From positions 1 through 64,000 of the forward strand of contig RSEE01000016.1 of NCBI GenBank assembly GCA_003971905.1: DNA of 64,000 nucleotides, in the 5' to 3' direction. The stretch is from Moniliella sp. 'wahieum'. Taxonomy: Eukaryota > Basidiomycota > Moniliellomycetes > Moniliellales > Moniliellaceae. The notes beneath the pieces were generated by a model, which was not told the DNA's origin, ran no database searches, and worked only from the letters and a program-made list of their open reading frames with translations. Shown here one piece after another: positions 1 to 11,515 of this stretch. The position numbers were made by a program, and so were the translations under genes. The stretch's first letter is position 1. Every line of letters begins with the position of its first letter.

Positions 1-269
1 AGGATGTGGCACTGTACGACGGCGGACTCTACCTACGAGGGGTGGACAGGATCAACGAGTGGACCACAAGCGCCTTTATTGTCCCCGGCGGCACTCGCTT
101 CCTCATCTTGCACGAGCACAAACATGACGAGGGCATCCGCAATTTCTTTCTGGACGTGTGGGAGTTGTGGGTGAAACTCAACCTTAACCCGCTTCGCGAG
201 CCCAACTCGCCGGTCCTGTCGGCTTCCTTTGACTCGCGGGTTCGCGCCAGTGCTCGCAGGTATCTCTAA
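1..269 (+). CDS. TRS20: TRAPP complex subunit TRS20/TRAPPC2 (sedlin), 3' part
   Basis: This is the C-terminal 88 or so residues of sedlin; the start lies outside the window. TRS20 is a core longin-fold subunit of the TRAPP tethering complexes, which act on ER-to-Golgi and Golgi traffic and contribute to Rab GEF activity. The sequence shows the family pattern in order: a YLRGVDRINEW segment, RFLILHEHK, then GIRNFFLDVWELWVKLNLNP and EPNSPV, and a C-terminal FDSRVRASARRYL. Human TRAPPC2 has the same order and ends a few residues after the corresponding position. The reading frame is open to a TAA at 267-269 and shows no frameshift here. The gene converges on RPT3, with about 360 bp between the two stop codons. 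The assignment is secure despite truncation, because the conserved C-terminal half is complete. Confidence 0.9.
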   Translation, partial: DVALYDGGLYLRGVDRINEWTTSAFIVPGGTRFLILHEHKHDEGIRNFFLDVWELWVKLNLNPLREPNSPVLSASFDSRVRASARRYL

Positions 270-628
270 TGCTGGCTCCTCTGTTTCGTCTTGGTCCCCG
301 CACCCTGCATCCCACATCTCAGACCTCGCCTGGCCGGATTATACCACTCGATCCAACGTTCAACGTTGGACCTTCCCCCCACACCCATTTCTTTTTCTGG
401 TCTGATTTCCGCTTGATCGCTATAGCACCCCCTCCTGACACATTTCCAAAAGGGGTTTGCCGAGAGTCAGACAGCTCTTCCTCTCACCTATAGCCTAAAG
501 CCCCTCTATCCGGCCTAGAAAAATAGTCCCCCCGCTGTCTCAGTGTCTCTGACAGTGTAAAGCAAACAGGGAATGAAGGATGTATACATGTCGTCGATCG
601 TAGCACCATTCGAAAGGAAATGCGGGGG
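270..628. other. Convergent intergenic region TRS20/RPT3
   Basis: This is the shared 3' flank of two convergent genes. It is pyrimidine-rich on the + strand and contains one perfect palindrome (352-370), listed separately. I see no gene, tRNA or clear terminator. Confidence 0.6.
352..370. repeat. Perfect palindrome around AACGTT
   Basis: Two 9-nt arms (TCCAACGTT and AACGTTGGA) are exact reverse complements separated by one base. It lies 83 bp after the TRS20 stop. A longer palindrome with the same AACGTT core is at 33959-33984. Confidence 0.85.
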
Positions 629-1955
<1,327 letters not shown>

Positions 1956-2463
1956 TGTCGCTGATATGCCGTTGGGAGGCGACCAGATGAGGCGTAGGAG
2001 TGATGGTGGAGGCCGCCAGGCCAGCGTGGGACCAACAGCTGACGACGCGTCCCACCGGGTGGCATCATATTACGTCAGGCGACCGGCCTCTGATCGATCT
2101 GACCCTTGCGACCCACGGGTGCTGCAGACGGAATCGGGTGGCATTCCGCTGAAATGGGTGACTCATGCGTGATGGGTGGTGGTGCAGTAGAACACAAATC
2201 ACATCACCTGCCCAGTGTCACATATATCACATGGCACGTGCTCTGCAGGCGATGGGATATGACATGATCACACCTGGCTGAACAGAAGCTGGCCCTGTCG
2301 GATGTCCTGCCGGCCGTGCTTGAGCCTGAAACCCAGGGTCGATAATCGATAAGGGCTTTGTGGCGGTGTTAGCGCTTGGCGCGTCAAGCTCCAAGGTTCG
2401 TCTGAGCGTTGAACTCCAACGTATTCGCCGCCCAGTGCCCCCGTCAAATCCCCTCCCCAGGCC
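1956..2463. promoter_or_regulatory. Divergent promoter region RPT3 / MFS transporter
   Basis: About 500 bp separates two divergent starts. On the RPT3 side, CGGGTGGCAT occurs twice (2056-2065 and 2135-2144). It resembles the yeast proteasome element PACE (GGTGGCAAA) in seven of nine positions. A CACGTG E-box is at 2235-2240. The function of all these elements is inferred only. Confidence 0.4.
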
Positions 2464-4583
2464 ATGCAACGAGCCGCCTCCCTCACACATCCGTCGGGCC
2501 AGATGCCTGTTATCTCCCGCATGCAACGCCGCCCCCCGCCCGACGCCATCCCCCCTCCTCCTTGCCGCCTGCGCATGCCTGCCCCTCCCCATCGCACGTA
2601 GCCACGCGCCGCCCCGCGTTGCTGCCGCCGGCACCAAGCTGGGCCCTGCCATTCCCGACGGCAAGGACGCCGATCTAGGCTCCCTTGCTCCCAACACGAA
2701 CGATGTGGCTGCCACCCCCTCAGTCTCGGCTCTGGCCCATGACGCCTCTGCCTCAGCCTCGTCCGCTCCCTCTACCCGGGCGCCCCATTGGCTGCAGGAA
2801 GAGGAAGAGCAACATGTGCCGGCGAACAAGCTCTGGATCGTCCTACCCGGTCTGATGCTCAGCATCTTTCTCGCTTCCTTGGACCAATCCATCGTATCCA
2901 CCGCTCTACCCACCATTGTGTCCGAGCTGCATGGCGGTCCGGGCGGATACAGCTGGATTGGCACCGCTTACCTCCTCACCTCAACTGCCCTTGTCCCCCT
3001 CTACGGCCGCTTGTCCGACATGGTAGGCCGCAAGCCCTTGCTGTTCATTGGCATTTTCGTTTTCCTCCTGGGTAGTGCGCTGTGCGGGGCAGCCCAGTCG
3101 ATCATCTGGCTCTGCGTCGCTCGGGGCGTTCAAGGCGTAGGGGGCGGGGCCGTACAGGCCCTCTCGTCCATGGTGGTGTCGGACATTACCACCCTCCAAC
3201 AGCGCCCTCTCTTTCTCAACCTCATTTCTCTCACTTGGGCCATCTCGGCCGTGTGTGGACCGTTGCTGGGTGGTGTGCTGGTCCAAACGATCGGGTGGCG
3301 ATGGTGGTGGTACGTGTACTAAGGCTCTGCGCTCCGCTCTCTGACATATGGGTCGGCACGCTACTGACCACGCATGCATCCCCACCAGTTTCTTCATCAA
3401 CCTCCCCACAGGTGGAGTCAGTGCTTTCTTACTTCTTTGGCTCAACCTCAACCAGACAGACAGGTTAACAGTACGAGAATTGGTTCAAGGTTTCGACTGG
3501 CTCGGCTTGTTCTACATTGTAACAGGGGTAGTGCTGCTGCTCCTTGGCTTCACTACAGCCGAGACCAATTCCTGGTCCGCTCCTTTGACTGGGGCAGGGA
3601 TTGGGTTGGGATGTGGTCTGTTGATCGTCTTTGTTGTCCACACCTTGTTCACCAAAAAGGAACCTGTGGTCAACCCACGTCTGCTCAAAACCCGCACCAC
3701 CGCCCTGATGCTCGTTGCGCTCGTGTTGCATGGCTATGTCTTTTTCTCCATGACGTTTTACCTCCCCGAATTTTTCCAGACGGCCATGGGAACCACGTCG
3801 CTCGTGTCAGGGGCCCAGATGGTACCATATGCAGTACTAGGATCGATTGGGTCCATCCTTTGTTCTCTCGTGGTGACGCGTCTGCGAGCCTACCGCCCCG
3901 TTCTGTGGGGCGGATTGGTCGTCATGCTAGTGGGGCAGGGGCTGATGTGCATGCTCGACGACCGCACCTCGCGCGCCAAACAGATCATATATTCCGCTGT
4001 GGCGGGGATTGGGGCCGGATGCATGTTCCAAGTCCCGCTGGTGGCCATGCAAGCTGCCATGCCCGTCTCTGCCATCGGCACCACCACAGCCGCCTTCGTC
4101 CTCGCCCACACGCTCTCTGGCACATTGGGCGTGACCATCTCCGGCTCAGTGTTGAACGATAACTTTGCCTCGCGGGCACGGAGCTTACCTGGCTTTCCCA
4201 CGGATGGCGCGGAGCAAACTCTCCTGCACGTGCGTTATCTTCGCGACTTGCAGCCACCATCGCTTGCGCGAGCTGCGATACATCAGTATGCTTTGGCCGT
4301 CCGCCTGGTCTGGGTGATGTGTGCGCCGATGACTGCCGGCGCACTGATCTGCACTTTGCTCATCAAGGGGTATTCCCTCCGCCGTGCACCGCGGTCGGAC
4401 GACGGACCTTCTTCCCGCACCGAGGGCGACGGTGGCGCCTCACTGGGCCCACCCCGATCTCTCGGCGGTGAGATGGAACTGATGCCCATACCCTTGCCCG
4501 ACCAGCCCCATCTTCGCATGGCGACGAAAAGAGATGATGTCGATGAGACGCGCACCACCGGTGAGTTTGAGCTGGCAAAGTGA
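2464..4583 (+). CDS. Major facilitator superfamily transporter, DHA2-like (14-TM)
   Basis: This is a proton-coupled efflux transporter of the drug:H+ antiporter type, expected in the plasma or vacuolar membrane. TM1 begins at about 2830 (LWIVLPGLMLSIFLASLDQS). Motif A reads GRLSDMVGRKPLL and motif C GPLLGGVL. An intron at 3310-3388 (GTACGT...CAG) joins IGWRWW to CFFINLPTGG, the usual DHA2 sequence. Further hydrophobic segments run to about 4370, followed by a short polar tail and a TGA at 4581. The start is unresolved. The frame carrying TM1 has no ATG before 2855, which lies inside TM1. ATGs at 2464, 2503 and 2521 are in another frame that would join only through an indel in the C-rich stretch 2525-2600. 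I used 2464 provisionally. The substrate cannot be told from sequence. Confidence 0.85.
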
Positions 4584-5193
4584 AGCTTGAAGCTTTTGAA
4601 GGACGGTTCGCGTCTTGCAACGGAAGAACGTTTTTGTGCTGTCCATGTTTGTTTATTTTGGCCTGCCCGGTTTGGATTGGGGTTTGATGTTTGCTGGCGG
4701 AGGCATGCGATCTGAGGTTGCATCATGCACATGACCTGCATGTGCATGGCCGTAGGGTACGTCTACTGATCGTTTCCTTGTCCTGGGGTAAGCGGGCACC
4801 TTCTCTATGAGAAAAATGCACACTGCATTTGCGCCTGAGCCGACGAAAGATGGTGGTCTACGGAACCCGGGTAACTTCGATGACTCCATGGCTAGTGACT
4901 ATAATGACGGTGACTAGTGACTCTTCATAGTGTGGTCACCTTTCCTTTTCCTCAATATCGCGATTGAATTGGATCGTTGGCCAATATCCAATGGACACCA
5001 TCTGCACAACTTACTATAGTACCGACTGTAAGAGTCACAACATTGCATGACAGAAGTTCAAATCCGCCCCCCACGTGTTTAAATAAACCAGGCGGTTTCA
5101 CGTTCAACGCTCCAGCTGTGCCGCTGCTTCGTACCCTGCGCGGCCGTCGGATCGAATCAACCTGATCCTGCCTCGTCTATACCACACCATCTG
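4584..5193. other. Intergenic region MFS / GNAT
   Basis: This is the 3' flank of the transporter and the promoter of the acetyltransferase. It starts with a doubled GCTTGAA-type unit (4583-4600) and then becomes AT-richer. No gene is recognised. Confidence 0.5.
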
Positions 5194-6205
5194 ATGTCAC
5201 TGCCAGACACCCCAACGCTACTGGACTTGGTGCGGGACATTTACCCTCAAGTGCAGCCCTATGAGCCGTTGTCACCGGGCGTCCCCCCCGCCTGGGACCC
5301 AGCCGCTGCTCCGGTGGACGAAACGAGCGCCACGGCCGACGCACTCGATAAGCTCCTGATCGTGGACCTACCGGTCGCCGGGTACACCCTGACCTCATGT
5401 CGTGCCAGCCCGGAGGAATGCGAGAAGATTGCAGGGGTGATGAACCACCCCATGGTCTTTCCGACGCTGCGTAATCCACCTGTGCCTTACCTCACAGACC
5501 ATGCTTTGGTCTGGTCCACCGTCGAGCGCCGAAAACAGCTTGCCGCTCTGGTGGCTTTGACATCGCGTGCTGACTCGGTTGCGCCCCAGTTGTTCCCGGG
5601 GTACACACCACTGGGAGCAATTCGATACAAGGACGAGCTGGTGGGCACAATTGCGATCAGTGGGCATGCCAAGGGAGCGCCCTTTGCCGAACAAACGTGG
5701 CACATTGGTACGTCCTACTTAACCCCCCTTACCTGCATTTCTATGATCCATCTCCGATCTCCTCTCGTCTCGCTGCGCTTTCGGCTTTGGAAGGGCTAAC
5801 TTTGCGTGTTTGTTTGCATTTGCGGTTACGCGGGCTTCTAGGCTACTCGCTTCATCCGGACCACGGAGGAAAAGGGGTGATGCAAGCGGCGCTTCGAGCT
5901 CAGATGGACTTTATTCGAGCAGTACGCACAGCGTTGGGCTTGCCACCTCAGTTGCCTCTTTCGGCCGACCAATCCCCCCGCCCACTCTTTTGGGGCGCAG
6001 CCATGGAGCACAACAAGGCTAGCCAACGGGTTATGATCAAAGCCGGTCTTACCCCCATGCGCAAAACGCAAGATCCCGATGGACGCACCTACGGCCAACG
6101 CGGTGCCGATTTGGTCCCGCCTGGGGGGCGTTGCCCATGGGCATTTTACCTCCTGAGGTGGTTGGGCAGCCGGTGTGGGATGTGGAGCTGGAATCGCTCA
6201 CGTAA
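5194..6205 (+). CDS. GNAT-family N-acetyltransferase (RimJ/RimL-like)
   Basis: This is a predicted acetyl-CoA-dependent N-acetyltransferase. The substrate is unknown; relatives act on N-termini or small amines. The start ATG at 5194 opens MSLPDTPTLLDL. Conserved features are a mid-protein GAIRYKDELVGTIAISG strand pair and, after the intron, GYSLHPDHGGKGVMQAAL, the acetyl-CoA pyrophosphate-binding motif A. NKASQRVMIKAGL is the typical motif B helix. The intron at 5708-5841 (GTACGT...TAG, 134 nt) splices WHI to GYSLHP. After GADLV the literal frame continues to a stop at 6248. Adding one G to the G6 run at 6122-6127 instead gives a hydrophilic tail (PEVVGQPVWDVELESLT) and a TAA at 6203-6205, which looks more natural, so I ended the gene there. 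It lies in the same direction as the MFS gene, but a functional link is not supported. Confidence 0.8.
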
Positions 6206-6992
6206 GGCGAAGATCCGAGGTGGGAGGGCCTTGGTTGTAGGAATCTGATTCGCCCTGGTTGGTCTTGTGGTTGCACGGGGAATGCACATAGCGCAACTGT
6301 GAAGGCTGGAGGTTCTCATGGGCGCATAATGCTTTGAGTATGCAAAAGCTAAGCAAAAACAAATAGAGACGGAAAAGGAAAAGGATCCACATCAGATGAA
6401 GCAGTTACTAAGCAAGTGAAGGGGAAATGGAAGCGAAGAGGGAGGCTGTTGAAATAGGCAGGAAAAGAGGTTGCTATATACCAGTAGGTAACCCATTGAC
6501 CAGATGGCGTACAGGAGCCCACACAAAAGGCAGTTTTTGACCGGGAAAAAGCATACTTTAACGCGATGTAGTTGGCCATAAACGAAACATGCCGTCCCTC
6601 TTAAGATGATGCCCGGTTGGAAGCTGAGTTATTTGTGTGTTGGCTTATACGTGCGAAAGAAATCACACCGCTCGGGCTCACTTCGGTTCCTTGCCCGCAA
6701 GTACATCCCAGTACACGCCTTGTCGGTCTGTGTACCCATCTAATTCCACTCCCCATAACCATCACCAACAACGAAAGGCATGCAAATCGAATTGAACAAG
6801 GCGCGCGCACTGCCAGCCTGCCAGTCAGGCCGAATGTCCAGGCACTCAAGATAGCAGGACGCAAGGGACTGCAGGACCAAAGGAAATCCCTTCCAGGCCT
6901 CATCACCCAGCTTCCAACGATGTCAAGCAACTGAAGTGCCCTTCACTCGAGGACGACGCAAGGATCCTAATGTACATGGCGCGTCCGTGGAC
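6206..6992. other. Convergent intergenic region GNAT / HAS1
   Basis: This is the 3' flank of two convergent genes. The part around 6340-6580 is purine-rich on the + strand. Open frames here are short and show no family features. No gene is called. Confidence 0.5.
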
Positions 6993-8730
6993 TCAACGGC
7001 TCCACTGCCCTTTGGCACTAGGAGCAGTCTTGGGTTTGTAATGGCCAGCCTTCTTATCCTGGTCCTTGTAATCCCTACGCCGAGCCACCCGAGCCCGCTT
7101 GGCCTCTTGGGCCTCCTCCTCTTCGTCCGCATCGGCATCCCCTTCGCCGCCTCCCTTCCGCTTGGGCGGCCCGCGGAGCGCGGCACCAACAGAAATGTTG
7201 ACTTTGGGGGGCACCTTGAACCCAAACGCTCGTCCCACCTTGGTCAAGTCGAGTTGGTGCACGTCAAAGATCCGTTTGAGCGAGTAGGAAGCATAGGCAG
7301 AAAGGTAGGCACGGTAGCCCTCTTTGGCACTCTCGTGCAAAAAGTAGTTTTTGGAGATGAGCTTCTCCAGTTGACCTTGCACATTGGCAATCTTGTTGGG
7401 GGGGAAGGTGTATTCGTTGAGAGGCACCTTGGCCAACTTGAGGAACCGAAGGAAACCCAGCTCCGAAGGAAGCAGGAACAAGAGGGACTTGCCCGCCTTG
7501 CCCGCACGGGCGGTACGGCCAACACGGTGAATGTAATCGCGCGGGTCATCGGGCGGGTCAAATTGGATGATCCAGTCGACCTTGGGGATATCGAGTCCTC
7601 GGGCCGCCACGTCGGTACAGAGCAAAATGCCCTCCGGCGCATTGCAGAATTCGAAAAAGGTGTTGGTCCGTTTCTGTTGCTTTTGCTTACCGTGGAGGTC
7701 CAACACGGGCACGTCAATGTAATTCAGCAGTTCAGCATGGTACTTGACACTGTTGCACGACGACATGAACACAATCGCCTTTTTCCCTTTGTTTTTCTTC
7801 AAAAACGTAAACAGAAGAAGGAACCGCTTGTCGCTGTCACACACCACGTAACCTTGCTCCAGTCCCGACACAGTCGACGCCATCTTGTCCGCATGAACGT
7901 TGATGTACAGCGGCCCGGGGCGGAGAGAGATGCGAGCCAGGTCCTGGACCTTAGTCGTCTGCGTAGCCGAAAAGAGCATCGTCTGGCGGTTTTCTTATGA
8001 GGGCAGAGGGGTTAGAAAGTGTCCGACGTCAGAGTTCGCGTTGGGAGGAGCTTGTGCGTGCAAAGCAAGCGAAGGCAGACGTACCACTGGGAAGCAAACT
8101 GATTATCTGACGCATTTCATCTTCAAACCCAATTCGAGGATCCGATCGGCTTCATCAATGACAAGCGCCTTGAGGTTGGACACGACGAAGCCCTTGGTAT
8201 TCCTCAGGTGGTCCAATAGGCGACCGGGAGTGGCAATGATCAGGTTGATACCCTTTTGCAACTTGTCCGATTCCTGTTTGCGGTTCGCGCCGCCCATAAT
8301 AATCCCAAATGTTTGGGTCAGACCGCCACGGCCCATGATTTCCTTGGCGACCAAAAATTTGCAACGCCAGCTCACGGGTGGGAGAGAGGATGATGGCGCC
8401 GGTCCCGTTGCGGGGCTTGAACTTGAGCCGGTGCAAAAGTTCAATGGCAGGAACGAGAAAGGCGAGTGTCTTTCCGCTACCCGTCTGCGCGGCTCCCAGA
8501 ACGTCCTTTCCAGCCAGGAGCGGGGGGATACAGCGCGCCTGTACCTCCGTCATCGTCTTGAAGCCCATCGCGTCCAACCCCTTGGCTGTCGCGGGCGTCA
8601 AGTCCAGCGAAGAAAACGGGGGTTTCTCCACGGAGGACTTCTCCCCCGCAGTAGAGCTTCCCTGTTGGCGCTCATCCTCCGCAACGTCGGCGGCGAGCTG
8701 GGCGGCGAGTTGCTTCTCGGCGCTGTCCAT
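6993..8730 (-). CDS. HAS1: DEAD-box ATP-dependent RNA helicase Has1 (DDX18)
   Basis: Has1 is a nucleolar RNA helicase needed for 40S and 60S subunit biogenesis. All DEAD-box motifs are visible in order: Q-motif ([19 protein letters not shown]), [34 protein letters not shown] and [13 protein letters not shown]. The DDX18/Has1 signature continues with [17 protein letters not shown] and the C-terminal [22 protein letters not shown] basic tail ends at the stop at 6993. The ATG at 8730 gives a short N-terminus of about 38 residues before the Q-motif, shorter than in animals. An intron at 7994-8084 (GTACGT donor) joins SLLPSE to [11 protein letters not shown]. Two frame breaks occur, one between QIF and the VAKEIMG segment (about 8350-8360) and one after LELG (about 8120, a missing T). 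Both are consistent with read errors. Confidence 0.95.
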
Positions 8731-9442
8731 CTTGCACTGGTGGTTGGGACAAGAGGCAGACGGCAGGCGGCGACCAACCCAAGAAAATTACAAGGACTGG
8801 CCCTGGGCACATTTTTTTGCACCGAACGATCATCGGATTTTCACCGTCACCGGTTAGCGCCCTTGAAAGTTTTCGGCGGCTACGCTTGTGCCTTTTTGAG
8901 GCTCAGTTCGTGCTTTGGTCGGACTGGTTCATTGCTGCTCTCCAAGTTCATCAGCGCATCAGCTTCTTCACCTATGTCTGGTGGACTGGAAAATACTATT
9001 CAGTTTGTTCAATGTTAACACCCTTTACTCCTTTGAACACCTAGTAGCAGTCGGTACCATACGCAGGACAACCCCCCGGAACATATACAAAAGGCAGTAG
9101 AGTGTCAAACGGACCCGCCGAAAAGATCACCGCCTCTATGTATAACACCCCACAAAAGAGGGCGGTCTCAGCGCTGCAAATCCATGGAACAATGAGCGAA
9201 CAAATGAGGACAGGGGAAAGAGATTCCATAGGCATGTGTAGTTGATAAAGATTGTAGTTTCCAGAGAGATCGGCGCGGCAAAGTTGTGGAATCGAGAAAG
9301 CAAAGGGAAGATGGAGAAAAAGAGATACCATATGAACACCACAGATGTAGCATATGAGGAGATGTTTCGATTGTGGAAGAGAAAGAACGAAAAGAGAGAG
9401 TGTGTGGGCAGATAGGGGGTTGCATAGCCTATAGATTTGTGT
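8731..9442. other. Intergenic region HAS1 promoter / 3' flank of unknown gene
   Basis: This holds the HAS1 upstream region and an AT-richer stretch (about 8990-9440) that is likely the 3' end of the next minus-strand gene. I see no conserved coding sequence or RNA gene. Confidence 0.5.
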
Positions 9443-11515
9443 TCATGCAGCAATCTCAACGCATTCTCCAATCCACTGACCATCATCCATAGGTCCCCCA
9501 AGGACTTGTTGGTAAAGAAATAGGCCTACCGAGGCCCGACTGATGGAAGATACCGGGATCATGTATCGACTAAACACGCTCTTGGACTGAGATGACGAGG
9601 AGGAGGAGTTCCCTTGACCGAATGTTGAGCGTGCTTGCACCTGTTTCGTTTTCCCTCTCCCAAGCCGAGTGTTGGAAGTAAGCCAAAGCGGACGACGGAC
9701 AATGCACCAGTCGTAACCATAGTATTCATCTGGATTGGGAACCTTCTTGAGCTCAGTGCCATAGCTGGTAGGAAGAGATTGAGATCCCTCTTCTCCATTG
9801 CCCATCGTATTCGAATTAAAGAGGGCCATTCCCTCAGCACTTGGCAGGCGTTTATCGCTGTGCATCAAGACCTGCTCCATTCTCTGAAAGTCGCGCTTGC
9901 GGTCCAGCTGTTCGGTCGCATCTTTGCTCCGGAAAAGTCTGGAAGAACGTAAACCTCGGGGGCGTGTTGGAAGAGCAGGGTTACCCACTCCTGCGGAACT
10001 GAGGGCAACCAAAAGGGGTTGCGACTTGCCCCCGCCATAGTACAATGCTGTCAGTAGATTTCTGGCAAGTCTCTCTCGGTCTCCATACGACGGGGAAGTG
10101 GTAAGGCTGAAGTCCATTGTACTAGAGTCGGATTTGATGGGGGATGTGTCAGAGAACCGCTCAGTTGGGCTCTTGGTATTTGAGGCGATACCCTGCACCT
10201 CGACCTCATTACTCTTATTGGAGGGTTGAGCAGGTGTGGAATGAGACTGGGCTGTTCCTAGTATGAATGGTGCTGCCCCAGTATGTCTTCCCCGACCCAA
10301 CGGGAAAGAGAAATGTGAGAGTAGGTTGTGATGCCATCTTGCTGGTGCGTGGGCTGGAGCAGGTTGATGGTGACTCCTGCCTGTTGTTGCTGGAGGGAGT
10401 GACGACAGAGGTCCGCTGAGACGATGAGGGTTTGATGCTTAGCAGCAACACAGCGTCCAATGGGCCGTGCCGTCCTGCCCGTTCCAAACCTTTGGAGAGG
10501 CTCATTGGGTCCATGTAGTTGGCTTGAATAACCTGGAGTGCATACGGCGTTGAACTTCGGTAAGCCTCTTGTTCGGAATGGATTTCAGGGTGAACTGAAA
10601 TCATTGATCCGCCCACTTTTCTTCCAAGGGCTGAATCGGACTGGCGTAGAGCCTGAACCACAAAGAAAGGAGAAGGATCGAGCACAGTGAGGTGGTACCT
10701 CTTATGCGCCCTCGTCCCCTGCGAAGAAGAATAGCGGGAAGGGGAAGTAAAAAGCAAGTTGGCTTTGAGCAGGCAGAGCAACGTTTCGAGCCCGCATCCC
10801 GTCCGTGCGCCCAAGAGGACAATGTTGCGTACCTCTGTCACTTCAAACTTGAAGCCACTTGGGGAGGCAGTACCAGTAGAACCGAAGGGAGAACCTGGGG
10901 AGGACGATACAGAGAATCGGGGTACTGGAGCAAGCAAGGGGCCTACTGAATCATCCGGATCCAATGGGGTCGGTGGTTCCTTATTGCCTCTGTCTGCAGA
11001 TACAATGATCGAGGGTACAACAGAAGATGGCTCAACAAAAGTGGTACGAGAGTAGCGCCCCTCACTCTGAATTAAGTCATTAGGGACCCCGCTCGGGACT
11101 ACGCCTGTAGTGTTGCGCTGAAGGTAGTTGTTGTTCAAAGGGGAGAGATGGGGGAGGCAGACTTTCGGGTGGCTTGTGGACGGATTGGATGACGCAGACC
11201 AAGGCCCGATGCGCTTTTCCCAAGTTGGTTAGAAAGAGGACTGGATGTGGTGACGTTTGCACTGTTGATGGATCGAGGAGCAGTTGTGGCAGGTGTGCTG
11301 AGTCCATGACTGGCAAGGCCAACGGTACTCATGCCGACTGAAGGTGTTAGAAGGAACATGCTGCGAGACTGTGTCTCATCCTCAGTGATGGAAAGAGAGG
11401 TACGGGAGGCGGAGCTTTCGCTCAATTCCTTTACATGAGGACGATAGATATGCTTGAGCCAAGGGAAATGAAGGAGTGGGCGAATGTGATTGCTGTCCTC
11501 GCGAGTCACGCCCAT
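9443..11515 (-). CDS. Unrecognised protein with a possible nucleotide-binding region
   Basis: I do not recognise this protein. The first ATG of the likely frame is at 11515 (MGVTREDSNHIRPLLHF), and the C-terminus is QWIGECVEIAA before a TGA at 9443, giving roughly 690 codons. The N-terminal half is Ser/Thr/Pro-rich and probably disordered. At about 10770-10830 a hydrophobic strand leads into a glycine turn (NIVLLGARTGCGLETLLCLL), followed by YHLTVLDPSPF and later LDAVLLLSIK. This could be a Rossmann-like or degenerate P-loop fold, but no family follows from it. The C-terminal third contains a tidy non-repetitive region (DEYYGYDWCIVRRPLWL and YMIPVSSISRASVGLFLYQQ), which argues for a real folded domain. 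The frame changes near 11138 and 10300; each needs one base. It is upstream and divergent from the CPS1-like gene. Confidence 0.6.

Noticed and set aside
5050-5070. B-box-like GTTCAAATC as a possible tRNA
   Set aside because: No A box at the right distance and no acceptor stem can be paired.
2464-6205. MFS transporter and GNAT gene as a metabolite cluster
   Set aside because: Both point the same way, but no biosynthetic core enzyme is near and the flanking genes are housekeeping.
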